From assembly GCF_901212655.1 (NCBI RefSeq), contig NZ_CAAKON010000053.1, positions 1 through 64,000 of the forward strand: a stretch of 64,000 bases of DNA. The letters run 5' to 3'. Source of the stretch: Olsenella uli. GTDB lineage: Bacteria; Actinomycetota; Coriobacteriia; Coriobacteriales; Atopobiaceae. The notes under the pieces are model-generated. The model was not told the origin of the DNA, searched no databases, and worked only from the letters and a program-made list of their open reading frames with translations. Shown here in pieces: positions 52,468-64,000 of this stretch. Each line of letters begins with the position of its first letter. Position 1 is the stretch's first letter. Made by a program: the position numbers and the translations under genes.

Positions 52468-52986
52468 ATGCCAGCACAGTCCAACATCGAAATGCTCGAG
52501 AAGGTTTGCGCCTCTCTCGAGAGCTCCAAGGGCCTGTTCATCATCGACTACCGTGGTCTGAGCGTGAAGGAGACCCAGGAGCTTCGTCGTCAGCTTCGTA
52601 AGTGCGGCGCGGAGATGAAGGTTTACAAGAACAACATCGTCCGTATCGCCCTCGAGAAGAATGAGCTTCCCGCTGTCGACGATTACCTGAAGGGCACGGT
52701 TGCCTGCGTCTTCTATGAGAACGACCCCGCCGCCGCTGCCAAGGCCGTCAAGGAGACCTCCAAGAAGCTCAATAAGATTGAGTTCCGCGGTGGTATCGTC
52801 GACGGCTCCGTCCTGACTGCCGAGGAGGCTCTCGCCATCGCCGAGCTTCCGTCCAAGGAGCAGCTTCTGGGTCAGATCGCCGGCCTTATCAGCGGTTTCT
52901 CCCGCGATATCGCCGTGTGCGTCAACGGCGTTTCCTCTGGTCTCGCCCGTTCGATCCAGCAGGTCTCCGAGCAGAAGGCCGCCTAG
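52468..52986 (+). CDS. rplJ: 50S ribosomal protein L10
   Basis: A 172-residue stalk base protein. The ATG follows GGGGAGGT; an in-frame GTG 9 bp upstream is less likely. Core FIIDYRGLSVKETQELRRQL and KNNIVRIAL are typical; the C-terminal helix anchors L7/L12. Autoregulated through the upstream leader. Confidence 0.96.
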   Translation: MPAQSNIEMLEKVCASLESSKGLFIIDYRGLSVKETQELRRQLRKCGAEMKVYKNNIVRIALEKNELPAVDDYLKGTVACVFYENDPAAAAKAVKETSKKLNKIEFRGGIVDGSVLTAEEALAIAELPSKEQLLGQIAGLISGFSRDIAVCVNGVSSGLARSIQQVSEQKAA

Positions 52987-53085
52987 CACCATCCGCGCGG
53001 CCTGGCCGCGCACATCGACGCACACTCGTGCGTCGCGCAGACAGATCTCCGTGCTACGCCGCACGGAAACCGAAAGGACTTAGAA

Positions 53086-53463
53086 ATGGCTAAGCTTACC
53101 ACCGATGAGATCATCGATGCCCTTAAGGAAATGACCCTTCTCGAGGCCTCCGAGCTCGTGAAGGCCATTGAGGACACCTTCGGCGTCTCCGCCGCCGCTC
53201 CCGCCGCTGTCGTCGCCGCCGCTCCTGCCGCCGGCGAGGCCGCTGAGGAGAAGACCAATTTTGACGTCGTCCTCGAGGGCTTCGGCGAGAACAAGATTGC
53301 CGTCATCAAGGTCGTCCGTGAGCTCACCTCCCTTGGCCTCAAGGAGGCCAAGACGCTCGTCGAGGGTGCCCCCAAGGCCGTCCTCGAGGGCGCCAAGAAG
53401 GAGGACGCCGAGGCTGCCAAGGAGAAGCTCGAGGCTGCCGGCGCCGCCGTCTCCCTGAAGTAA
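53086..53463 (+). CDS. rplL: 50S ribosomal protein L7/L12
   Basis: A 125-residue protein: N-terminal dimer domain ([20 protein letters not shown]), Ala-rich hinge (53190-53240), C-terminal factor-binding domain ([20 protein letters not shown]). It is the last gene before the rpoBC promoter/terminator region. Confidence 0.97.
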   Translation: MAKLTTDEIIDALKEMTLLEASELVKAIEDTFGVSAAAPAAVVAAAPAAGEAAEEKTNFDVVLEGFGENKIAVIKVVRELTSLGLKEAKTLVEGAPKAVLEGAKKEDAEAAKEKLEAAGAAVSLK

Positions 53464-53469
53464 CTTCTT

Positions 53470-53537
53470 GCAGGCGAATCGCCTGCAGAGGGCTTTATGG
53501 CTCAAAGGGCTCGCATCGAAAGGTGCGGGCCCTTTTT
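53470..53537 (+). terminator. Two hairpins between rplL and rpoB
   Basis: GCAGGCG-AAT-CGCCTGC (53470-53486) is followed by GGGC-TCGCA / TGCGG-GCCC with five T (53507-53537). The second is a good partial terminator, separating rplJL from rpoBC as in many bacteria. 53538-53680 holds nothing recognised. Confidence 0.8.
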
Positions 53538-53689
53538 CTATGGGTTCCTTACCGGTGCCATGGGGCCGTGAGAGGCGTGCGTTCACAATCCATTCACATT
53601 CTGCACAGCCTGCTCTGTTCAAAATGCCTGGAAAGCGCGAGAAAGCTCGGTAATTTACTTGAAGGGAAAAAGAAAGTCAAGACTGTTCA

Positions 53690-53718
53690 TTGACGCCTGG
53701 CTCTACCTTCGATAGATT
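53690..53718 (+). promoter_or_regulatory. Promoter of rpoBC
   Basis: TTGACG (53690-53695), 17-bp spacer, TAGATT (53713-53718), 53 bp before the rpoB start. Confidence 0.72.
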
Positions 53719-53770
53719 ACTAGTTTGCGACAACTGCCGCCCTATGCCATGTTGAAGGAGGAAATGCCTG

Positions 53771-57295
<3,525 letters not shown>

Positions 57296-57301
57296 CGAAC
57301 C

Positions 57302-60300
57302 GTGGCAGATTTCGACACCACAGATTTCGACGCCATCAAGATCTCCCTCGCCTCCGCCGACGACATTCGCAGCTGGTCGCACGGTGAGGTGAAGAAGCCG
57401 GAGACGATTAACTACCGCACGCTCAAGCCGGAGAAGGACGGCCTGTTCTGCGAGAAGATCTTCGGTCCGGTCAAGGACTGGGAGTGCTCCTGCGGCAAGT
57501 ACAAGGGCATCCGCTTCAAGGGCATCGTCTGCGAGCGCTGCGGCGTTGAGGTCACGAGCGCCAAGGTGCGTCGTGGGCGCATGGGCCACATCGAGCTCGC
57601 CGCTCCCGTCTCGCACATCTGGTACTTCAAGAGCCCGACGAGCTTCCCGCTCTCGCGCCTCCTTGACATGAAGTCCAAGGACCTGGAGAAGGTCCTGTAC
57701 TTCGCCAGCTACGTCATCACGAGCGTCGACACCGAAGCCCGCGAGGCCGACGCCGCCGACCTCAAGGAGGAGCTGGCCGCCGACATCGAGCAGCTCGACG
57801 CCGAGCGCGACGAGCAGATCGAGCGTATGCGTCAGGACCAGGCCGACGGCGTCGTCGACGAGTTCGACGGCACCGAGGTCCTCTCCGACGACGAGCTCGC
57901 CGCTGCCATCGTGGACCTGCGCGAGGAGTACGAGGAGGAGAAGCAGCTCCGCACCGAGGCGTATGAGAAGTTTATGCAGCTTCAGGAGCGCGAGCTCATC
58001 TCCGACGAGAGCCTCTTCCGTGAGATGAAGCGCTACTACTCCATCTACTTCAAGGGTGGCATGGGCGCCGAGGCCGTTCGCGAGCTTCTGCGTGCCATCG
58101 ACCTCGAGAAGACCGCCGTGGAGCTCCGCGCGATCATCGCCGACGACAAGGGCCAAAAGCAGCGCCGCGAGAAGGCCGTCAAGCGCCTTGAGGTCGTCGA
58201 CGCCTTCCTCGAGGGCCACAACGACCCGGCGAACATGATCCTTGACGTCATTCCCGTCATCCCGCCCGATCTGCGCCCGATGGTGCAGCTCGACGGTGGC
58301 CGCTTCGCCGCGTCCGACCTCAACGACCTCTATCGTCGCGTGGTCAACCGCAACAACCGACTCAAGCGCCTGCTTGACCTTGACGCGCCCGCGATCATCG
58401 TCAACAACGAGAAGCGCATGCTGCAGGAGTCCGTCGACGCCCTGTTTGACAACGGTCGTCGTGGGCGTCCGGTCACCGGTCGTGGCGGTCGTCCGCTGAA
58501 GTCCCTCGCCGAGGCTCTCAAGGGCAAGCAGGGCCGCTTCCGTCAGAACCTGCTTGGTAAGCGCGTCGACTACTCCGGCCGTTCCGTCATCGTCACGGAC
58601 CCGCAGCTCAAGCTCCACCAGTGCGGCCTGCCCAAGGCCATGGCGCTCGAGCTCTTCAAGCCGTTCGTCATGCGTCGTTTCGTCGAGCTTGGCGGCAAGA
58701 ACGAGAACATCAAGAGCGCCAAGCGCGCCATCGAGCGTTCCGAGCCGAAGGTCTGGGACGTGCTGGAGGAGGTCATTAAGGACCGCCTCGTCCTGCTGAA
58801 CCGCGCCCCGACGCTGCACCGTCTGTCGATTCAGGCCTTTGAGCCGGTCCTCGTCGAAGGCAAGGCCATCCACCTGCACCCGCTCGTGTGCGCCCCCTTC
58901 AACGCAGACTTCGATGGCGACCAGATGTCCGTCCATGTGCCGCTGTCCACCAAGGCCCAGACCGAGGCCCGCGTGCTCATGCTCTCGAGCAACAACCTGC
59001 GCTCGCCGGCTTCCGGCAAGGTGCTCACGGTGCCGTCCCAGGACATGGTCTTTGGCGTCTACTTCCTCACGACGTCCAAGGACAACGCCGAGGGCGATGG
59101 TCGCGTGTTCGCGAGCTTCGAGGACGTGCTGACTGCCTACGACAACCGCATCAAGCTCGATATACAGGCCAAGATTCAGGTCCGCGTCAGCGTCAAGGAT
59201 GCCAACGTCGAGGTTGAAGGCCGCAAGATCTTCCGCGTCCGCAACGCCGGCGGCGAGACGGTGGACTACGACGTCACCGACAAGCCCGCACGATTCGAGA
59301 CCACGGCCGGTCGCATCATCTTCAACCGTCAGTGCCTGCCCGCCGACTATCCCTTCATCAACTACAAGATGGTGAAGAGCGACATGGGCAAGCTCGTGAA
59401 CGACTGCACGGACCGATACCCGCTCGCGCAGGTGGAGCCGATCCTGGACGCCATCAAGTACGCCGGCTTCCACTTCGCCACCCGCGCCGGCCTGACGGTC
59501 TCCGTGTGGGACGCCGTGATCCCCGACTGCAAGAAGCACATGCTTGTCGAGGCTCAGGCCAACGTCAACGAGATCAACGAGTACTACGAGGACGGCTTCC
59601 TCTCCGAGGCGGAGCGTCACGCCGAGGTCATTAACGCCTGGACCGAGTGCACCGAGGCGCTCGGTAAGGCGATGCTCGAGGGCTTCGACGACGACAACCC
59701 CATTTACATGATGGCCGACTCGGGCGCCCGTGGTTCCAAGACGCAGCTGCGTCAGCTCGCTGGTATGCGAGGCCTCATGGCCGACATGTCCGGTGACACC
59801 ATCGACCTCCCGATTAAGGCGAACTTCCGCGAGGGCCTGCTGCCGCTCGAGTACTTCATCTCCACGTACGGCGCCCGTAAGGGCCTCGTCGACACGGCCT
59901 CGCACACGTCCGACTCCGGTTACCTCACCCGTCGTCTCGTCGACGTCGCGCAGGACGTCATCGTCCGCGAGGAGGACTGCGGCACCACCGAGGGCGTTGC
60001 CTACAACCTGGTCAAGCCGGGCACCGATGACCTGAACGTCGACCTCATCGGCCGTTGTGTCCTCGATGACCTCATCGCCCCCGAGACGGGCGAGGTCCTT
60101 ATCCCGAAGGACGGCTACATCGAGTCTGCCGCCGACATCCAGCGCCTCGTCGACTCCGGCCTCAAGAAGGTCGAGCTTCGCGCCCTGCTGACCTGCCGTT
60201 CCAAGAACGGCGTCTGCCAGAAGTGCTACGGCTGGGATCTCTCCACGCGTCGTCCGGTCAACGTGGGCACCGCGGTGGGCATCATTGCCGCCCAGTCCAT

Positions 60301-61747
60301 CGGCGAGCCGGGCACGCAGCTGACGATGCGTACGATTCACTCCGGCGGCGTCGCTGGCGTCGACGACATTACGCAGGGCCTGCCGACTGTCGGCCGCATG
60401 TTCGACGTCGTCGGCAACGTCAACGAGAAGATCCTTGGCCGCGAGGCTGACCTGGCCCCGCTCTCGGGCAAGCTCTCCATCCAGCCCGAGCAGACCGAGT
60501 ACCTCGTGCGCATCCTCGATTCCGAGGATCCGAGCCGCATTCTCGACGAGAAGCGCATCCCGGCGTCCGCCCGCTTCATGCCGGGCATCGAGGACGGCTG
60601 CGACGTTCGCGCCGGCGACCAGATCACCAAGGGCTTCGTTAACTTCCGCAACCTGCGCAGGCTCACGGACATCGAGAGCACGATGCACACGTTCGTCGAG
60701 AGCGTCAAGGACGTCTACACGTCCCAGGGCGTTGAGCTGAACGACAAGCACATCGAGGTCATCGCGCGCCAGATGCTGCGCCGCGTCCAGATCACCAACC
60801 CCGGTGACTCCAAGTACCTCATGGGCCAGTACATCGACCGCTACGAGTTTGCCGATACGGTTAACGAGATCACCCTCGCCGGTGGCACGCCGCCTGAGGC
60901 CGAGCCCTCGATCCTCGGTACGCTCAAGGTGGCCAGCTCCATCGACTCCTGGCTCTCCAGCGCGTCGTTCATCCGTACCGCCGGCGTCCTCACCGAGGCC
61001 GCCATCTCCGGCGAGGTGGACCACCTCATGGACCTCAAGTCCAACGTCATCGTGGGCAAGAAGATTCCGGCTGGTACGGGTCTTGCCGCCTACAACGACG
61101 TCGAGCTCACCTACCACGGCCAGCGCATCGACGGCCCCACGGCCCCGACTGCCAAGAGCCTGCCCGAGTGGGCGCCCAACGAGCTCAAGGAGGTTGAGGA
61201 GCAGCTGCCGCAGCAGTTCGAGTGGGTTGGTGACGACTATGGCTACCCCGGCGTCTACTCCAAGAACGGCCGCACGCTCTCGAGCGAGGACGCCAAGCTC
61301 TACCTCTTTGACGACCTTGGTGTCTCGCAGCGCTGGACCAACAAGTTTGGCGAGGTGGGCATCGAGACCGTGGGCGACCTCATCGGCAAGACCGAAGACG
61401 ACCTGCTGCATATCGATGGCATCGGCGCCAAGGCTATCGAGGAGCTGCGTCATGGTCTGGAAGAGCGCAACCTCCTCTATATCCTCGAGCCTGACGATGA
61501 CGCCGCGGACGACGAGGACCTGTCTCAGCTCCTGAACATGGTCTTCAGCCCGGATGCGGACTCCGACGTCATGCTCGGCGCCTCCTCGTCTGCGCCGCAC
61601 CACTATGACGATGACGAGCTCATCGGCGGCGGCTCCTCCGACTCGGAGAAGAAGCCGGACGTGATCAATGAGGGGCTCGACTCCCTCGACGATCTGCTCT
61701 CCAACGTCGTCCGTCGAGACGGCCTGATCGGTGGCGACGAGGACTAG
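57302..61747 (+). CDS. rpoC: RNA polymerase beta' subunit with C-terminal extension
   Basis: A 1481-residue subunit starting GTG after AAGGAG, 6 bp behind rpoB. It has the N-terminal zinc site ([18 protein letters not shown]), catalytic NADFDGDQM, the second zinc Cys set ([15 protein letters not shown]) and the trigger-loop region. Canonical homology ends near [17 protein letters not shown] (about residue 1265). Some 215 further residues follow, including [20 protein letters not shown] (1350-1382 region), an HhH segment similar to the alpha-subunit CTD, and then a Ser/Asp-rich tail. Confidence 0.97.
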   Translation: MADFDTTDFDAIKISLASADDIRSWSHGEVKKPETINYRTLKPEKDGLFCEKIFGPVKDWECSCGKYKGIRFKGIVCERCGVEVTSAKVRRGRMGHIELAAPVSHIWYFKSPTSFPLSRLLDMKSKDLEKVLYFASYVITSVDTEAREADAADLKEELAADIEQLDAERDEQIERMRQDQADGVVDEFDGTEVLSDDELAAAIVDLREEYEEEKQLRTEAYEKFMQLQERELISDESLFREMKRYYSIYFKGGMGAEAVRELLRAIDLEKTAVELRAIIADDKGQKQRREKAVKRLEVVDAFLEGHNDPANMILDVIPVIPPDLRPMVQLDGGRFAASDLNDLYRRVVNRNNRLKRLLDLDAPAIIVNNEKRMLQESVDALFDNGRRGRPVTGRGGRPLKSLAEALKGKQGRFRQNLLGKRVDYSGRSVIVTDPQLKLHQCGLPKAMALELFKPFVMRRFVELGGKNENIKSAKRAIERSEPKVWDVLEEVIKDRLVLLNRAPTLHRLSIQAFEPVLVEGKAIHLHPLVCAPFNADFDGDQMSVHVPLSTKAQTEARVLMLSSNNLRSPASGKVLTVPSQDMVFGVYFLTTSKDNAEGDGRVFASFEDVLTAYDNRIKLDIQAKIQVRVSVKDANVEVEGRKIFRVRNAGGETVDYDVTDKPARFETTAGRIIFNRQCLPADYPFINYKMVKSDMGKLVNDCTDRYPLAQVEPILDAIKYAGFHFATRAGLTVSVWDAVIPDCKKHMLVEAQANVNEINEYYEDGFLSEAERHAEVINAWTECTEALGKAMLEGFDDDNPIYMMADSGARGSKTQLRQLAGMRGLMADMSGDTIDLPIKANFREGLLPLEYFISTYGARKGLVDTASHTSDSGYLTRRLVDVAQDVIVREEDCGTTEGVAYNLVKPGTDDLNVDLIGRCVLDDLIAPETGEVLIPKDGYIESAADIQRLVDSGLKKVELRALLTCRSKNGVCQKCYGWDLSTRRPVNVGTAVGIIAAQSIGEPGTQLTMRTIHSGGVAGVDDITQGLPTVGRMFDVVGNVNEKILGREADLAPLSGKLSIQPEQTEYLVRILDSEDPSRILDEKRIPASARFMPGIEDGCDVRAGDQITKGFVNFRNLRRLTDIESTMHTFVESVKDVYTSQGVELNDKHIEVIARQMLRRVQITNPGDSKYLMGQYIDRYEFADTVNEITLAGGTPPEAEPSILGTLKVASSIDSWLSSASFIRTAGVLTEAAISGEVDHLMDLKSNVIVGKKIPAGTGLAAYNDVELTYHGQRIDGPTAPTAKSLPEWAPNELKEVEEQLPQQFEWVGDDYGYPGVYSKNGRTLSSEDAKLYLFDDLGVSQRWTNKFGEVGIETVGDLIGKTEDDLLHIDGIGAKAIEELRHGLEERNLLYILEPDDDAADDEDLSQLLNMVFSPDADSDVMLGASSSAPHHYDDDELIGGGSSDSEKKPDVINEGLDSLDDLLSNVVRRDGLIGGDED

Positions 61748-61787
61748 CTCTAGCAGCGGTTATCTCGTAGGAGATCAGTAAGGTACA

Positions 61788-61824
61788 AAGCGGGGCTGTG
61801 AGTATGTGTCACAGCCCCGCTTTT
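61788..61824 (+). terminator. rpoBC terminator
   Basis: AAGCGGGGCTGTGA / TCACAGCCCCGCTT, a perfect 14-bp stem with a 7-nt loop and T-run, 40 bp after rpoC. Confidence 0.95.
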
Positions 61825-61997
61825 CATATGGCTCAGGCTTGGCCGTCACTTCGGCGCCAACCGTGAGCTTTTCCAAGAACGTTGGGCATCTCGTCCATTC
61901 CGCTCGCAGGTCGCTTCATGTGCAGCTTCTTGCGGGCGGTTATATGAATACGGCGTTGGTGAAATGTGGAGATGGATACGCCCGGCACCGTGGCGTT

Positions 61998-62026
61998 TTG
62001 ACACCTCAAATTTCGAGGCGTATTGT
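61998..62026 (+). promoter_or_regulatory. Promoter of rpsL-rpsG-fusA
   Basis: TTGACA (61998-62003), 17-bp spacer, TATTGT (62021-62026). The spacer holds a near-palindrome CCTCAAATTTCGAGG that could bind a regulator. The rest of 61825-62119 shows no other feature. Confidence 0.8.
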
Positions 62027-62119
62027 TCCAGCTTGCGCCTATTCAGGGTGGCGTCGTGCTGCGTCGCCTTCACATGTTGAACAAGCGCAGGAAGCAGATA
62101 GGTAAGAAGGAGAGAAGCT

Positions 62120-62488
62120 TTGCCTACTATCAACCAGCTCGTCCGCCAGGGCCGCACCTCGATTAAGAGTAAGTCCAAGAACGCCGCCCTTAAGCACAAC
62201 CCGCAGAAGCGCGGCGTGTGCACCCGCGTCTTCACGACCACCCCGAAGAAGCCGAACTCGGCCCTTCGTAAGGTCGCCCGTGTCCGTCTCGTCAACGGCA
62301 TCGAGGTTACCGCCTACATCCCGGGCGAGGGTCACAACCTGCAGGAGCACTCCATCGTGCTCGTCCGCGGTGGCCGTGTCCGCGACCTCCCTGGTGTGCG
62401 CTACAAGATCATCCGTGGCGCCTACGACTGCGCGGCCGTCCAGGACCGCAAGCAGGCCCGTTCCCGCTACGGTGCCAAGCGCGGCTAA
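62120..62488 (+). CDS. rpsL: 30S ribosomal protein S12
   Basis: A 122-residue decoding-centre protein. The start is TTG (reads [11 protein letters not shown] next), supported by AGAAGGAG at proper distance. [19 protein letters not shown] keeps both lysines around position 43. In the second conserved loop ([13 protein letters not shown]) position 88 is Arg, where E. coli and M. tuberculosis have Lys; that same change is a known streptomycin-resistance substitution. Confidence 0.97.
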   Translation: MPTINQLVRQGRTSIKSKSKNAALKHNPQKRGVCTRVFTTTPKKPNSALRKVARVRLVNGIEVTAYIPGEGHNLQEHSIVLVRGGRVRDLPGVRYKIIRGAYDCAAVQDRKQARSRYGAKRG

Positions 62489-62549
62489 GCTCGCCCGCCT
62501 TCGTAATCGTTACCGCCTCGCAAGGGGCTGATCCTGTAAGGAGTTCTAC

Positions 62550-63020
62550 ATGCCGCGTCGTGCAGCAGCCAGCCGTCGTGAGATCACGCCGGATGCCGTC
62601 TACAACAATCGTCTCGTGACCCAGCTCATCAACAAGGTCCTTCTCGACGGTAAGAAGTCCGTCGCCGAGCGCATCGTCTACGGTGCCTTCGACCAGGTCA
62701 AGGAGAAGACCGAGTCTGATCCGCTGTCCGTCTTCAAGAAGGCCATGGACAACGTTCGCCCGACCCTCGAGTGCAAGCCGAAGCGTGTCGGCGGCGCCAC
62801 CTACCAGGTGCCGATGGAGGTCAACTCCCGTCGTGCCACCACGCTGGCCATCCGCTGGATCGTCACCTTCTCTCGCGCCCGCAAGGAGAACACCATGGCC
62901 GAGCGTCTCGCCAACGAGATCATCGACGCCTCCAACGGCGTGGGTGCCTCCGTCAAGAAGCGCGAGGACATGTACAAGATGGCCGAGGCCAACCGCGCCT
63001 TCTCGCACTATCGCTGGTAA
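62550..63020 (+). CDS. rpsG: 30S ribosomal protein S7
   Basis: A 156-residue head protein: [40 protein letters not shown], typical length. AAGGAG precedes the ATG. Part of the str operon. Confidence 0.97.
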   Translation: MPRRAAASRREITPDAVYNNRLVTQLINKVLLDGKKSVAERIVYGAFDQVKEKTESDPLSVFKKAMDNVRPTLECKPKRVGGATYQVPMEVNSRRATTLAIRWIVTFSRARKENTMAERLANEIIDASNGVGASVKKREDMYKMAEANRAFSHYRW

Positions 63021-63048
63021 ACAGAGATACGTAGAGGAGTAATCACTC

Positions 63049-64000
63049 ATGGCAAAGAGCAAGTACACGCTCAAGGACATGCGTAACATCGGCATCATGG
63101 CCCACATCGATGCCGGTAAGACCACGACCACCGAGCGAATCCTGTACTACACGGGCAAGACCCACAAGATCGGCGAGGTCCACGACGGCGCCGCCACCAT
63201 GGACTGGATGGTTCAGGAGCAGGAGCGTGGCGTGACCATTCAGTCCGCCGCCACCACGTGCTTCTGGAAGGACAGCGTCATCCAGATCATCGATACCCCG
63301 GGTCACGTGGACTTCACGGCCGAGGTCGAGCGCTCCCTGCGCGTCCTCGACGGTGCCGTGGCGGTCTTCGATGCCGTCGCCGGCGTCCAGCCGCAGTCCG
63401 AGACCGTGTGGCGTCAGGCTCACAACTACAACGTCCCGCGCATCGCCTTCATCAACAAGTATGACCGTGTGGGCTCCGACTTCGAGCACGCCATCGACAC
63501 CATGAAGGAGCGCCTGCACGCCAACGCCGTTGCCGCGCAGCTCCCCATGGGCGCCGAGGACCAGTTCTGGGGTCTCATCGACCTCGTGACCATGACCGCT
63601 TGGGACTTCAAGGAAGACGCCAAGGGCATGATCTACCCCGAGGCCATGGATGCTATCCCCGAGGAGTTCGCCGACGCCGCTGCCGAGAAGCGCGAGGAGC
63701 TGCTCGACGCTGCCTCCAACTTCGATGACGAGCTGATGGAGCTTATCCTCGAGGAGGCCGAGATTCCCGTCGACAAGCTCAAGGCGGCTCTCCGCAAGGG
63801 TGTTATTGCCAACGAGCTCAACCTCGTCTTCGTGGGCTCCGCCTACAAGAACAAGGGCATCCAGGAGCTCCTCGACGCCGTCGTGGACTACCTTCCGAGC
63901 CCGCTCGACGTCCCGCCGGTGGAGGGCACCGACCCCAAGTCCAAGGAGACGATTACCCGCAAGGCCGACAACAAGGAGCCGTTCTCCGCTCTGGCCTTCA
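63049..64000 (+). CDS. fusA: Elongation factor G (partial, runs off window)
   Basis: The first 317 codons of [18 protein letters not shown] (G1), [15 protein letters not shown] (switch I/II region), [15 protein letters not shown] (G3) and [11 protein letters not shown] (G4). AGAGGAG precedes the ATG. The 3' end lies beyond the window. It is co-directional with rpsL-rpsG, but tuf does not immediately precede it. Confidence 0.97.
   Translation, partial: MAKSKYTLKDMRNIGIMAHIDAGKTTTTERILYYTGKTHKIGEVHDGAATMDWMVQEQERGVTIQSAATTCFWKDSVIQIIDTPGHVDFTAEVERSLRVLDGAVAVFDAVAGVQPQSETVWRQAHNYNVPRIAFINKYDRVGSDFEHAIDTMKERLHANAVAAQLPMGAEDQFWGLIDLVTMTAWDFKEDAKGMIYPEAMDAIPEEFADAAAEKREELLDAASNFDDELMELILEEAEIPVDKLKAALRKGVIANELNLVFVGSAYKNKGIQELLDAVVDYLPSPLDVPPVEGTDPKSKETITRKADNKEPFSALAF

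Overview
The window reads as chromosomal DNA from a GC-rich Gram-positive bacterium of the Actinobacteria. It most resembles a member of the class Coriobacteriia (Olsenella/Atopobium/Collinsella-like). This is inferred from the high GC3 coding bias, strong AGGAGG-type Shine-Dalgarno sites, frequent GTG/TTG starts, the clostridial-type long PurL and the gene set. No 16S rRNA is present, so genus is not settled.

The first 12 kb is accessory. It holds a Tat-exported calcineurin-type phosphoesterase on the minus strand. Divergent from it is a plus-strand cluster: a secreted beta-helix-like surface protein, two tiny peptides sharing a Y-x-x-P ... D-x-I-R-T pattern, a Ser/Gly-rich single-pass membrane protein, and an HPr-kinase-like P-loop protein. 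This cluster is the best candidate for an undescribed peptide-modifying or phosphorylating system. It is followed by a DUF554 membrane protein, a deletion-fused azlC-azlD remnant, a frameshifted zinc-ribbon gene, copies of a 40-bp dispersed repeat, and an ECF sigma factor with its putative membrane anti-sigma partner.

12.5-40 kb carries housekeeping and repair genes: purL, a degenerate three-repeat CRISPR-like array without cas genes, a frameshifted SDR gene, a double U32 peptidase-like protein, a small DNA-binding protein, hom, recQ, a NUDIX hydrolase, a YolD/Y-family polymerase pair with a LexA-like box, a YhcH protein, queD, an XRE regulator, an MFS exporter behind a terminator/attenuator, sbcD-sbcC, a low-molecular-weight phosphatase, a GGQ release-factor-like protein, a broken glycerol dehydrogenase, an aminotransferase and an M15 peptidase.

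40.7-64 kb is the conserved block disA-ispD-ispF-cysE-cysS-rlmB-yacP, then tRNA-Thr(TGT), then tRNA-Tyr/Thr/Met-tuf, rpmG-tRNA-Trp-secE-nusG, rplK-rplA, rplJ-rplL (with an L10 leader and attenuator), rpoB-rpoC and rpsL-rpsG-fusA (fusA runs off the end). Its order parallels the Bacillus disA-to-fusA region, but gltX, mrnC and sigH are absent and tuf sits upstream of rpmG. Notable molecular oddities here are a rewritten, longer fork-loop-2 segment in RpoB, a C-terminal extension of RpoC with an alpha-CTD-like helix-hairpin-helix, and Arg at S12 position 88.
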